Shown: positions 35,947 to 48,826 of the stretch, piece after piece
How positions within the stretch are numbered: the first letter of the stretch is position 1
How the letters are laid out: every line of letters starts with the position of its first letter
From: Paragonimus westermani
Taxonomy: Eukaryota; Platyhelminthes; Trematoda; Plagiorchiida; Troglotrematidae
DNA: 64,000 nt
NCBI GenBank assembly: GCA_008508345.1
Contig: QNGE01000146.1
Coordinates: 81,058-145,057, forward strand
Reading direction: 5' to 3'
Notes under the pieces: generated by a model
The model's input: only the letters and a program-made list of their open reading frames with translations
Told to the model about the DNA's origin: nothing
Database searches by the model: none
Program-made: the position numbers and the translations under genes

Positions 35947-36912
35947 AGTAACCTGTGCTTGTTAAATGCCCACTAAATTTCCTTTTATGATCTGTGCCAG
36001 CCTGTATTCAAGGTTTTTAGGGTTAGCAGTAAGTCGGGTTACTGTTTCTGCACAAATTTGAAAGATGCAAAACAATTAGATTTTCTGTAATCATCATACA
36101 CAAATATTGTTTTGTCCACAAAGTTTTTTTTATCAAAATTGTCAGCGGCATGTTCCATACGGACAGCTGTATTGTTTCTTTGGTTACGAGATACATCCTG
36201 TGTACAAACAAATAGATTATCTAGAACAATACATATAAGCAATGGTTTGCCACTGGTTTTGCTCAAGAAGTTTGCTCAGGCATCGTAGAGATGTTCAGGC
36301 TCAGGCTAGCAGTACATTAAGGAAAATGTTCTTGATGAGTTCGCATTTCAGCCAAAATGCAATTACTCGGTGCAATGTGGTTTATGATGGTGCGTGTAAG
36401 TGCACATGAGTGAAATGAAGTTTGCATACATGTACCTATCACGACATCAAATGCAATGCAATGTCGCTTGGCAAACAATGTAGGTCACTGTTTGAATGAT
36501 TGTAACTAGCGTAGATAGTTACTTCTTGTACGGACTGGGCTAAAGAGGTGGTCCCTGTCGGGAATTGCAAGGGTGGTGTTTCTCAAACCATTCGCTTGTT
36601 GGAGACACTCACTAGACTAAAATGAAGCGGTTATTGCGAGGAGAGTTCGCCTTGTGCGTAATACATTGCTCGGGACGATGTTAGAGGATAGGACTTATGT
36701 TACTGGTCGCTGAATTTCGCTTACAAGCGGATGTTTTGATGCATTCCTGGGATAGTTTGGCCTGTTCTCAGTGAGCCTGTTTTCAATTATCCCTTTTGCC
36801 CTACGGATATTACTGCTTTCGCAAGTGCACTAAAACTTAGGGAAGTAGTGACTGTCGGAAAATATCGGAGCTTGTCTTCTGACAGAAGTTAAAGGTATCC
36901 TATTGATTTCAG
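35947..36912. other. Unassigned
   Basis: Short unrecognised frames on both strands only. Confidence 0.5.
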
Positions 36913-37317
36913 AAAGTAAAATCACCTTTGAATCATAACTTACCCTCACCTCGTTTATGCGGGTGGGCCAGTTCACCTCGAATTATCACTTTTCACCGGA
37001 CACTGCCACGAGGACTCGAAGTTTTGTTCACATTGATTGTTGGTGCTCAACCGCAAGTTGACATCCACAGTCGGTTTCGTATCTGTTTGGGCCCACCAGG
37101 TAGTGACAACCTGATTGAAAGATCGAACCAGCAACCCTTCACATTACACGTCAAAGCTCCTAACTGTTCCATGACCAGTTCTATGAACATCAATTGTGAC
37201 GATGGAATTTGTGCGTATTTGTACTATAGCTTGTTTACACTATTTGTGCGGATGGATACAGTCCATCCCAGATTGCTAGTACTCACCGGATATGCACACT
37301 GCAGTGTCATTTTGGAC
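36913..37317 (+). CDS. Candidate internal exon, 135 codons, phase 0 at both ends
   Basis: TATTGATTTCAG ends at 36912 and GAC/GTGAGTATC begins at 37318, so a 3' and a consensus 5' splice-like site flank exactly 405 bases. The one frame that begins and ends on codon boundaries is open throughout. The peptide has a basic first third and a TLPRGLEVLFTLIVGAQPQ hydrophobic strand. A CSMTSSMNINCDDGIC segment follows with three cysteines, then a LLVLTGYAHCSVILD end. It could be part of an extracellular domain, but I recognise no family. Length is close to what chance produces in 64 kb; the coincidence of both splice sites in phase is what raises it. Confidence 0.35.
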
Positions 37318-39849
37318 GTGAGTATCAAGATTTATTGTTAAATCGCTTGTGTGGCGTTGTGGACTTCCATTTATCTGGTGGCAAGAATCTTGGTATGTGT
37401 CCCAATAAGACCGTTGCCATCTGCGTGAAGTCTGATAAGCATCGTTTCTTCCTAGGGAACTCACAAAACTAACACTGGCAAGGATTAATGTGGTCCATTT
37501 TTTGTAATCGCTGACCAGATGTTGGCAATACAATGAGTTTCACGCAAAAATGCTCGCCAGTAGCTTGATGGGAGGTCTTAGGCGATATACCACAGCATGG
37601 GAATTTGCACACGACAGAAGCGGTATTCATAAAGTTCATGTATTGTCATGCGCATGCTTACCGGCTTTATAGTGAAAATGCATAAAGTCATTTGAACGGT
37701 GTCTCGTCGATAGAGTTAAGAAAAAGTTACTACATTATTTGTGCAGAATCAGGTCCATGCATTAATCCTTTCTTCATTTCGTTGCACTCCACTCACTCCG
37801 AATCACCTTCAGCTTACCTCTCGTACAAATAACCTAATGTAAAAAGAACATTTGGTTTCTGAATTCACATCTACTCCACCTGCTATATCACATTGAAATA
37901 TTGACTCAACTCAAGCTGGTCTTTCGGAGTATGAACGAGAAGCTTTTATGGAACCTTCGTCCGTCTATCATTGATCATTTAGGTACCTCATGATGGACTA
38001 CGTCTCATAAGGATTCCAGACTCGAGTGCTTCGGGTAGACCGTGTTGCGGTTAACTGACAGCTGGTTTTGAACTACGGTAGTGTTTCTCCGCTGCCAAGG
38101 CGCGATCTAAAAATATTTGCTGCTCATTATATTTCTGTTTTACAACCGGTAGCTAATTGCTTGTTCTATATACTATAATTCCGTACTTCGCCTAATGCCC
38201 CTGAACTGCTTTCACCTTACGAAAACACTCTTGATTATCTGCAACCGCGGCATTGACTAATTTATTCCAGTTTGGTGCGCTAGTCGAACAAGTCCAAACA
38301 ATCTCTGGCTGAGTAATACTTTCTACTGTTTAAGAATAATAGTAATGTATAACCCATCGAGTAAGTCCGACTATGGTCGACTGAGATTCTCGTCTGATTT
38401 GGGAACTAATTCATTTAATTGAGCTCATCTGTTCAAGAATAGGGTATCACGAAGTCTGTCCCCACTAAAAGTGTCTTATTCTAACAGTGAGATAACTCCA
38501 CAGATGCCTATGTTGATACAGTTTATTTTGCACATTTCAATCGCTTGATAATTAACGATGCAGTTGTTCAGTAATATGTGTCTTACTAAATGACGCGGCG
38601 TATATTTAATGATAGGCACACCTTATTCGGCTAAAAGCCATTAAAATGTTTCCTCAGAGTATATGGAAGAAAGTTTCAGAAAGTCCTCATTGCAGCTAGT
38701 CCATACCTGCGCCGTTCGAAGCGTTCACTTCACCCCAAAACTTTAATCCATAAACTGGCAGTACAAACCGATTGATCTTTTGTTCACCTCAACCACATAT
38801 GATGCTCGATTGCATTGGTGCTCTCGTATCATTCCATCATTTGGTCGCGGTTTAGGGGGGGGAAACGCTATTCTTAACTGGATCACTCGACGAATTGATG
38901 AACACTTGGGATTTTTTCTGCCCGTGTACAGTAGAATACGAACATTTAGTTTCAGTGAAGGTGTTCATTTGTAGATATAACATCTGTTGACGATCAGAAG
39001 TAAACTTCGAACTAGGTGAGTGGGAGTGTGCTCCTTGTTGGCTAGAACGAAATTGTAATTTGGGCTTGCTTACTCTATCGGTTTCAATAAAAAGAGAAGA
39101 CGCAGCACCTATGGCAAGTAATACACAGATCTTCTTGCAACCACGTGACCCACCATTTAAATATCTGGATCACCGTCTGACTTCTTTACGTGTGTGTTTG
39201 ACGCTGATGAGACACAACACGGTCGAAACTTTGTTGTTGGTCTCTGTGATTGTAAGCTCAGACCGGTGTGTATGGTTTCCTGTGCATGCTTCTTCACGTG
39301 TTTCTGGACTGTATGATAGGACGCTTATATGAAACGGTCAGTGAGCAATGCACAGCATGACGGGATAGAGAATTAGCGGCCATAATAAACGGGGCCCTAT
39401 GCACACGCCTGGGTGGTTCTAATCATTCCGTTTATGTAGCTGATACACTTTGCTGATGCTGCTAGATGAAGGTCGCGAGCCGTTGGACATGAGGTGTCAA
39501 ATTCCGACCACACCTGGAACCGCTGAAAGTCTCTCGTATGACGCAATCCGTAAACGAATCGAAAACTATTGACCTTTTGAATGTTGTTTCCGTTTAGGGT
39601 TCTCACAAAATAAAACCATCCCCGTTTCAATATTGCCAGACATTGTTAAAAAGTTATAATCAGCTGATCCGGTGAAATATGACAAAAAAACGGAATTGTT
39701 CGTAGTGATGCGTTTTATGCCGCTTTGGATGCGTGCAACTCATCCCTTACACACAAGTGGTCTGATCAGACTTCCAAGTACAGGTTATTTGAACTTGCTG
39801 GCGGGCTGGTTGAACAGCCCACGATTGATTGCTGTTTTGGCATCCCCAT
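37318..39849. other. Unassigned
   Basis: Frames at 38780-38974 and 39060-39332 are unrecognised. A run of eight G lies near 38853. Confidence 0.45.
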
Positions 39850-39940
39850 AGATTTTCTGTCTCAGCATGTCCGGGATTCGAACTCCGACCATGCTTTCTT
39901 GAAGCAAACATGTTGACCACTGTGCCAATAACCTTACAGC
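39850..39940 (-). repeat. SINE family 2 head (tRNA-like)
   Basis: The minus strand gives attggcacagtggtcaac (A-box half) and ggtcggagttcgaatcccgg (T arm with B box). The T stem is nearly perfect. It matches the head of the copy at 59712-59785. The tail is not evident. Confidence 0.65.
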
Positions 39941-40884
39941 AAGCACCGGATTATCATATGCAAACAGTCAGCCACAACTACTGACCAGTAATGCCCAGAT
40001 TGTCCGATCACCCTGTGAGGAGACACAGCAACTGTCCTGTTAACTTCAATCGACGTTCCAACGACTGGGACTTCTGTCCAAGTTGAAATCACAGAAATTA
40101 TTGAAGTTGTTGGGCGGTATTTTGATTACTGGTATGCAGTAATGGATTTGGTTGAGATCAGTTGAACATAGCCCACAAGTGAGAGAAACTTTGTATTCCC
40201 ATAGACTTGGACATGGAAAACAAATTGCGGTCCACCACAGATATCTGACGTTTCCAACCACTGTCACAAATCATATGTACTGGATTTCGAAAGTGGGGGA
40301 CGCATAAAAAATCAGTAACAAAAGCAAAAGTTACAGTTCAAAGCACAACCAATAATTTGTTCCATCTTTAGATGAAGCGTTTTTCTAATTTGTCCGGTCT
40401 AGTCTTTGGTCGTAAACTAGACACACCCGCCTCATTTGGGATGTCACTCACACGCCCATTCCCCAGTCCCGATACAGCAGACCAATCGATCACTCGTCCT
40501 ACCTGTTTCTATGTTTCAGTTGGTTGTAGTAATGCTGATCGTACGCTGCCAGAACGCAGTCGACTGCAAGCTAATATAACTTTAGGCCAATCATCAGTAG
40601 GTAGACAGATATAGTGTCGCAATGCAGACTTCTAGCAGGCAAAACCATAATAAAAACTACACATCTGTTTACGCAGTCCATAACCGAGAGGAGTCCGCAG
40701 ATACAAATTGACTTGGGTATTGTTAACCCCTATGTTGATCATGTTGGGTTTTAGCAAATGTAAAAAACGGTCATAAAACGAAGGGGTTCTGGCAAGATTG
40801 GCCAGTACAGAATGCACTGCCACAGCCATTTCAGTGGCCCTGTTGTTTTTCATAAATGGCTTGGTACATTCGTTAATTTAGACG
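39941..40884. other. Unassigned
   Basis: Frame 40372-40614 is unrecognised. No repeat noticed. Confidence 0.45.
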
Positions 40885-41005
40885 AGACCCTGTTAGCTCA
40901 GCTGGTAGAGCGTTTGCCACATCTGTTTCTGTCATTAGTTCAAATTCAGTAGTGGTGCAGATTTTTCAAGGTTAAGTCTCTTTTGAATGTCGTTCCCCTC
41001 CATGC
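40885..41005 (+). repeat. SINE family 1 copy, internally deleted
   Basis: gttagctcagctggtagagcg (40891-40911) is a near-perfect A-box half. The segment equivalent to the anticodon arm is missing, and ctgtttctgtcattagttcaaattc gives a weakened B box. The tail gcagatttttcaaggttaagtctc matches the family tail. Confidence 0.7.
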
Positions 41006-43404
41006 CTTTGATTCCGTGGTTCGAATGCACACCAATCTAGCCACGAAGGCTGCTTTGCGGAAGCAGCCCGAATATAAGGTTGAAACAAACAGTGCAGACA
41101 GACAAATCGTGATTCTCAAAAACCAACAATCTACAGCGTTCACTAAACGAAAACGTATCCCATCCATGGAAGAGAATTTCAAAGTTGATAAGGCTTCTAC
41201 TGGTAGAGTATCTAAGATTAACTGGCACTTTTCCACTGGTTTTAGCAACACGGTTGGACATTGTAGAACACATTCAATTTCGTCGACCTAAGTTTTTACA
41301 ATTCACAGTTAAAAACCTTCCATGAAATAATATGCACTGACCAACACATACAAGCCTACTTTACAGCGAAACATTTCATAAGAGCCAACAGCTTCGTTTT
41401 AAAAATGTTAGTCAGAAACACCCACAATGCGCAACAGTTGAATGTTGGACTACGCAGTCTTTGCTAGACAGTGGTACAATGTAGACCAAAGCACGAGCGC
41501 CCCTCAATCAAGTAGGTTGTGATGTGAGGTAGTCAACACCGAACAACCGTCTTGATGAGGAGATCACTGGGCCAACATACGGAGAAGCAGGGGAAACTCA
41601 CCAGCACGACAAAGCCGCAGAACGCCTCAGAGCCGCCAGCCATAACTGCTGTGTAGACGGGTCGACATTACCAGCGAATAAAAGTAGGTTGGGTCTGGCG
41701 GTAGCAGGGGTGGCCCTGCTACTGACCTGTCTTTCCACCATAGTCTCATCGTATTCCAATTGGGTAATGCTATTGAGGGATGGATATCGGACAGGCGAAT
41801 CGAACGTATGTCAACATGCCAGTGTCAAGCCATTGCTTTAACAAACGGCACGAAAGCCGTTTGATGAACGTGGGACAAACAGGTAACGTGGGCTGCGCGA
41901 GTGGTGTCTTTGGCTTGGTTAACGCAGTGAGAGCGTGTACAGCAACTGCGACACGCTTGGTAGGTTAAATTTGCCGAACTCTGGTGGCAGAGTGACTGCC
42001 CAGCGGATTTACTACCTGTCTGTTCCTCCATCTAGTCTCAAAACGTGTGCTTTGGCTGGCCGACCCACATGACAGTCAAGCGAACGACGGTGTAAGGGTA
42101 ACGATATTGGCCAAACGGAGAGATTGCAAGCGCTTGACGCTAGCCAATTGTTAGCATAGTGGACCCAAACTGGTTGCTAATTATCTTCTATTTTGAGCAG
42201 CAATTTACGCATCTTCATTCAACTAAAGGGAAAGGGGGTGACACCAAAGTTGCAGCAACAACAATTTAAAGGATGGTGAAATTCAAGGCATGCTCTCTGT
42301 CAAATATAGGTGCTGCATTTCTAACAACACTGAACAATTTACAAGTCATTCCGCCAGAGTAGCAAACGATGATAATTCCAGTTATCAAAGTCCGTAGCTC
42401 CTCAGGGTGCTATCTCAGTCAAGACTCGCGCATCGGCACAGAGAAATGTCCTTCATGGTAAGACGACTGTGAGAAGGTAGCAACAGTCAACACTGTGACC
42501 TTACCTGTACCATTAGGAAAATGCCTGCATGAAGACCGCGGACAACTGCTAGCAATTCATCGCTGTGTAAAATAGCCTTGCCGTTGCACGTCAGTTGTGT
42601 TGTCGCTGCTTGGACCAAACAAAAAACCACTCGGGGTTTTCACCAGTTTGTGACTCAATATCTGACGTCATGTTTATCTATTGGACGACGGTTAGATTGA
42701 CAATGTATGCAGTATTTTCCTGTCAGTTCATTGCTAATAGACGCCACCGGGTGCTCTCTAGAGTACGGACTGGGAATGGTGACAGGAGCCGGTGGTGAAG
42801 TTCGTGTCGATTGGAGTACGACGGAGGCAGCTGACTGGCAAGCCTGACAAGAATAGCCCTGTTGCTGAGGCCAGTTGCATCCGGCAGCTTTCAAGCCCCA
42901 CAGTTTCTCACGGTTGCGTTCGACAGGATACGCATGCCTTCTGCGTTGACTGAGACCAATTTTAGTCCGAAAGCTGCAGTCACAGTCGGCGCAGCCAATG
43001 ATTGTTGGTCGCTGAGCCCCTAGTTCCTGTTCTGCACCATCTTTGTGTCAATGTGTAGAGCGTGCGCCGATGAACCAGCGTTCGATTGACATTTAGCCAC
43101 ATTCTGAACCGATATACTCCGCTCGCCTATTCTGCATGCTGGTAGATGTCGGTGCGGAGGCGCTAGCGGTCTTTTCATTTCCTTGATCTAAAGTAGTGCA
43201 TTGAAAACCGGTATGGTGACTGACCCTATATAGAGTTGCTGAACACTTGGCCAGTCAGGGTTTGTCAAGAGACTGCTCATTCAGCATCACGAGGAGGTGG
43301 TTCAGCGTGCTGACCACTTTCAGCACTAATATTAATAACAATGACAATATTGATGGTAACATTGGTGTTGGTATATTTCTTTGTGCACCAGTTACTTAAT
43401 ACTA
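41006..43404. other. Unassigned; GC-richer block
   Basis: The 41.5-43.2 kb part is visibly richer in G and C and in CG-containing words than the flanks. It has short frames only, none recognised. It may be an old retroelement or a diverged regulatory/UTR region; no motif supports either. Confidence 0.4.
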
Positions 43405-43458
43405 CTGAACAGTATTTTGGTAGAGTTGATAATTTAGAAGAGACCCATTTGTAGGTGA
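43405..43458 (-). repeat. SINE family 1 tail fragment
   Basis: actactgaacagtattttgg ... gataatttagaagagaccca matches the tail at 2597-2645 (attactgctgagtagtttgg ... gataactcagaagagaccca). Confidence 0.6.
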
Positions 43459-43954
43459 CCTAGACTTTGAACGGAATCGATTCAGTGATAAGGCACTGGT
43501 TTAAGGTACTGGAACTTGAACTACGAATATAAGGCGGATGCCCAAAAACCCCATATTTGGACTCAGTCATCCACCTGATTCACTCTGTCATATGGAATTC
43601 AACAAATACTCAGGGGTACTCATTAATAAAGCTAGATTTCTTAGTGAGTTCAAAGTGAAATCCAGTACAACAATAAGTACCGAACTTGTGATACTAATCG
43701 ATGGTCTACTGAACAACTCCGCTATCCAGATTGGAGATTCGTTGTTATTTAAAACATTACTTATTTCGATTAATCGCCCTGGTTAGGTCAGCAGAATTGC
43801 AATCGATCAAATGAATCAGAAGTGACATATTAGTTATCCTTCCATAAGAAATTCTCGCTAGTTTGTAAACACGGAGGTTGGTTGAAGGGACCATGAGATT
43901 TGTGGTAACTCGTGGAGATCGATTGATTGCAAATGAGCTAAAGCAAATGTGGTG

Positions 43955-44056
43955 ACTTTATTGGATCCGATAGCGATTAGTGAAAATCTAGAGTCATAAC
44001 TAAGGCTAGAAAAACACAATCCGTGTATCAAAAATATCCACGCTCACCAACACACA
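43955..44056 (+). repeat. Outer segment of left arm, diverged
   Basis: ttggatccgatagcgattag... to caccaacacacac pairs in reverse complement with 53190-53090 at about 86% identity. This is clearly lower than the adjoining inner arm. Confidence 0.8.
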
Positions 44057-44065
44057 CAAACACGA

Positions 44066-45024
44066 TGTTTACAAATCAAACAATACATCACAATGTGCAA
44101 CCACGTCAGACTAACATCCTTCGGTTGAGGGTGGAGAACATGATGAGATCAAGCTCGAGGACGTACAGCTCGAAGAAGAATCACAGTGCAAACAAACAGA
44201 TATGAAAGACCACAGATCATTTCGCATACACACTACGGCCGGCAAGTTCACATCCCCACAACAACCCAATCCTCATTCTGTGGAACGCTTCAACGACCTA
44301 ACTGACTTGGCAACGATGAATTTGCCGGCTCTAACTAGCATAGAATCCGGACAATGTTTCGTGGTCCGCGAATACGCTTGGACGAATTAAATCGCACGTG
44401 GCATGTCTTGAACCAGTTCGCCACAGCTCGTTCACGTGAGTCAGAACAGTCACCGAATGTGAATTGCTGACAATCAGTAACTCAGGAATTGACAACTCAC
44501 TGACGCCGAGGTTTCAGTGATATCATGCAGAATTGTGGGGATCTGCGTTCGAATACACCTTGGTTCATTCATCATCGTTCTCGATTTCCGAATCGGAGTT
44601 TGGTCATTTTTCTTCTGTAGTCGATTGCACGTGGTTTGCGGCGCGACAACTGTTTGTTTCAACTACAAACGTGTATGGAAGCAATGTAATTCACAAAGTT
44701 TTCAATGCGAACAATTAAACAATTCCGAGTCGAAATTTCGCTTGTTCTGTTTGGCGCAATTCGTCAGTAGGATAGTTTGTTGAAGGAGTATGCGAGGCGC
44801 TCCCACACTTTCCAGGTTTGCTCCCGTTGATCTATAGGGCACACTGCCAACGCTGTCGAAGTGTATGGAGGAACATCAATACATCTCGCTGTGAACAGAA
44901 TCCTTTCTTAGGCAGAGGCTTGGCCTGAATGAACTATGAACCGATTCACGGCTGGCATATTGACTGGTCTTGTTTATTCATCCAGATGACTTTTGTCGGT
45001 AGTGTGCTTTGTTGTGGCTGTTTT
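44066..45024 (+). repeat. Left arm of a near-identical 959-bp inverted repeat
   Basis: Every position pairs with 95689 minus its coordinate in the right arm (50665-51623). All long stretches I compared were identical, with no indel. The first mismatch outside is at 44065. Matching 88-, 62- and 62-codon frames occur in both arms simply because the DNA is the same. The content is not recognised as coding. Confidence 0.95.
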
Positions 45025-45172
45025 CGTCGGCGAGTTTTTCAGTGATACCATACAGAATTGAGGGGATCTGCGTTCGACTACACCTTGGTTCATTCATCAT
45101 CGTTCTCGATTTCCGAATTGGAGTTTGGTCATTTTTCTTCTGTAGTCGATTGCACGTGGTCTGCGGCGTGAT
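45025..45172 (+). repeat. Direct repeat of an internal arm segment
   Basis: This is about 94% identical to 44501-44647 (landmarks ggggatctgcgttcga, acaccttggttcattcatca, tcttctgtagtcgattgcacg). It begins exactly where arm symmetry ends. Confidence 0.85.
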
Positions 45173-47039
45173 AATGAATTGTCCTAATTACAGTCAAGTG
45201 ACGGATTAAAGCCAGGTATGAAGTTAAAAACAATATTACTGTATAATAATTACTGTTGCTATTTCAGTAATTTTAGCTACCGACATTTTTGGACGTTTGA
45301 CTGGCTTGCACATGGGCTTCAAGTATACTAAGCGGTTAACCCCCGAAGTTTTGATGTGGTGTGGTGTTCATGAATGTAAAATGTTCTCGTTGTTTCCTTG
45401 GGTGCTGTATACGGATTTTACATCTGTGGTGCGGAGGAACTGTTCATACTGTGATGCTGGTGTACAACGCTTAACACACAAGAGCGTGTAAGTGACCGCT
45501 ACTAAGTGCCAAAAAGCTTAAAATGACATCAGTCTGTTCACTAGATAAAAACGGAAGTCATGGAACTAAAGTTACGCATGTAGTACGACGGAGCTTCTTG
45601 AAGAACGAGAGAACTTAACCATGTTTCCATAGAGTGATTCACATTTTTTGGTCCAGATGTAAGACAAAAGTGGCAGGGATAGCGACAATCATCGAAGGAA
45701 AATAGTACACCACCTAATGGTTAACCCTAAATAACCACAAGGTTCAATGTGCTCAACAACTTGAGATCAATCAATCAGAGCATATCAACAACTCAACACC
45801 ATGAGGCAAACTGACTACAACTGAGGAAATTTAACAGCATGTTTACCGAAGGGATAGTTTAGTATTTGGTATGGACATACACTGACTTGAAACTGAACGA
45901 AACACATAGATGACAATGTCAAAAACTCTGAAACAGTTATCGCGGCCTGGCAGGTTTGCAAAACCGTTTTGAACCATGACAGCAAATCTCTCTAATATGC
46001 TTCAGTGTGCCGTAGAGACAGGGCACTGCTTGATTACCGTAGGAGGGAAATCGAGGTTCCAGCTTGTCTCCCAATAAACTTGAAAATCTTTTTCGTTTGT
46101 AAATGTAAGTTTTTATCATCAAAATATGCTTGGAGCTATACTGTCTCAGCAAAATTTGATAGGAATATATTGCCGCTGTATTTTCCGCTTACATCCAACA
46201 GAGAACAGGATTTGTAAATGTGCATGAATGAATTCCTTCTACGGTTAGATTTTGGGACGTTTAGGGAGTCACGTGAGTGGCTAAATATGCCATATCCGGC
46301 TTGGCCAGATTGGTAAATGCAATCTATTTCACTTGACAGAATTTTCACCCAGATTACGGAGAGCGCAACCAAACCCACTTCAGGACAGTTCCGATATTGT
46401 GTCAATTTTACAGACACCCTAGCCAAGTCGGGTTGGTGTCTACGGACTGCCGTAATGCGGCTGACCCTACCCATTGAAGGTATATGTTCTCTGTGTGTCA
46501 TGTCGATCAGCCTCACTCTCTCACTGCTTGAAGTTCCGTTGTCCACGAGCAGTAGCAGATGGTAATTTAGACTGAAGGACAATACGGTGATAGGAACCAG
46601 TGTGTATGACTGAAATCAGAGGAACAAATTAAGAACAAGACGTTTCGATAACAGCAAGTGCTATCACGACCATTTTTACCAAACAAACGACAATAAAAAG
46701 TTGTTTTTAGGAACAAAAATATTTGGGAAATTAGAAGAAGGCTGAGTGAAATGTACAGACTTGCTGGCAACAAATAAGCCACAATTAATCGTTTTCAAGG
46801 TTTGCCATAAAGTTTTACAGCCTAGTAATAAAAATTGTAAGCAGTTCTCAGAATTGTTCTCATGCATTTCGGTCGTGGCGTACCAGCACAAATTGATGAG
46901 TTCTATATCTCTAGGTTTTAACCATGATGTTATACTATGTTATAAGTTAATTTTTATGGACAGCCCAACCGAAAATTCACCAACTTAAGCCGCCTTGTTT
47001 TCTGAGCATTTCTGATCACCTTTCACAAGATACATTTCC
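45173..47039. other. Unassigned spacer sequence
   Basis: The longest frame is 148 codons (46136-46582 minus), with a 82-codon frame on the opposite strand over the same bases. Neither is recognised. Confidence 0.4.
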
Positions 47040-47225
47040 AACACCACCCACACTTGGTCATATTCCATGCACTCAGGTGAGTTTTCGGCTGGCCCATCTT
47101 GAGAAGAAGCACTAGACTGGAGTTTCGCTGTTATTAACGTTCATCTGTAGTGTATATCCTCGTCCGTAATTCGCAATCCGGTCCTCTTGTCTACGAGACT
47201 AACGTGTTAATCACAACGCCCGTAA
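47040..47225 (-). repeat. SINE family 2 copy, strongly decayed
   Basis: gactggagtttcgctgttatta, gtagtgtatatcctcgtccg and aacgtgttaatcac follow the order of gactcgagtttcgctctcatta, gtagtgcatatccttgccat and gccgtgttaaccatt at 59664-59768. Confidence 0.6.
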
Positions 47226-48826
47226 ACCTATGGTGGTCACGAACAAGTACTCATGTTAGAACACTCAAACACAAACTTGTGCGAGTAGTATTCAGCTTTC
47301 CCGATCATTTCTAAAGAAGAGAGGTTCGCTCTGTTCGGTCCAACTACGAGTAGAAGTTTCCAGCTAAGCTGAAAATAACGACTGAACTGAATGTTCCGCA
47401 TGTAAAGCAATAAGATGTTCCCACCCGCCGTTCAAATGGTTTCTTTCAACTTCCGTCAAGCTGACAATTAAGGTAGTAATGTCTGATCATCCTTTCTTCA
47501 TGAGACTCACATTACACCACCAATGTGGGATAAAAGAACAAGACCTCGTCCGTTGCAAGGTACATCACAAAACAAGACACAGTGTTGACCAGCCAACTCA
47601 TTTAATATGTTATTACACAACCGGAATCTGAAATTGTTCAGGTTCTCTTAGGCATCGTTAATTAGTACCCGCCATACTGTCTTGTGTGTACATAAATCAT
47701 TGATCAAGACAGTTTATCGGCCTCAATACTAATAATAGTTCTTTTCCATGTGGAGCCCAATGGTTAACCTGTTCGACTGTTGTTGTCCGATTACCCTATT
47801 TGTTCCACTGTTTTACGTTTGTGAGGGTAAACAAAATATCAGCGCCTCACGATAGGTCTTCTTTCATTTTTGCTGAACTGGATGAGGAAAACACGGCGTC
47901 TTAAACATTTGCGAAAACAAAAAGCAATGTAGTCTGTTAAACCCAGGTTCTATGAAGGATTCAGTGACGTTCTTCTGCATAGGAACCAGTGACTTGAAAG
48001 AGATCTTTAACCGAATTACATGCAGTTCGACGATGTGGTGCGGTGTTGTATAGGCAGACAGGTTCGTGTTTTCTTTGGAATATTTGTAGCTGAGGTTCGA
48101 TTAACGTTGAGTTCCTATGTTGTCTTGCTTTCGCTTGTCAGCTCTAGCTCGGAAGTTGACTCTTTCAAATTTTACATTTTGGATGTAATTTTTATTAGAT
48201 GGCTGAAATTATAACCGTTATTAGTAGACATTGTTAAAGTTACGGGTATCTTTATCAACAGATGATGACATTTTTGGTTGATGCAAGAGACAGTGTGAAT
48301 CAAAATAACAACATAAACTCCTTCAGTAGGACAGATCTGCAAGTCCACTGTTTGTACTGAGTCTACAGAAGTGGCGGATGGTGTTTGTAACAAGTTTGTC
48401 TATTCTAAACATATTGGCTAGCGTAACAAATCTATTGTCTCGCTACGTTTTGAAACTTTGTTCAAACGTGAACGGCAATGAAACCAACACAAAGAGGCCC
48501 ATTGACCAGAGAAACTATCAGGATAACCGCAAAAAATGTTCGTTAAAACATAGGTGATGAAAAATAAATTCAGTAAGTACTAAATTTTTTGGTGGGACTT
48601 ATATCGGCGTGAAACGGATTAATTACCTAATTTGTTCACAGGTTCACACACTGGAAACGCTGAGTTAGACGTGGAAAGTAGAATAAAAAGAGATCTGAGG
48701 TTTAAGAAATTTTTAGTTTAACCGATTTCAGTGTAATATTTCACATTTGATCATTGTGTGTTAAATACAAACTAGAGAGTTGATCCAGAAAATATAGGCG
48801 AAAGGTTAAAAACTACACGGGAACGT
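47226..48826. other. Unassigned spacer sequence
   Basis: Short unrecognised frames only. Confidence 0.45.

Noticed and set aside
40885..40960. Second tRNA gene
   Set aside because: The A-box half is excellent but the anticodon arm is deleted and the B box is weakened. It is a SINE copy.
44474..44783. Conserved protein, since the same peptide appears at 50906-51215
   Set aside because: The two frames are the two arms of an identical inverted repeat, so their identity says nothing about coding.
46136..46582. 148-codon minus-strand gene
   Set aside because: No motif, no splice context, and another open frame on the opposite strand over the same bases. Frames of this size are expected occasionally by chance in 64 kb at this base composition.
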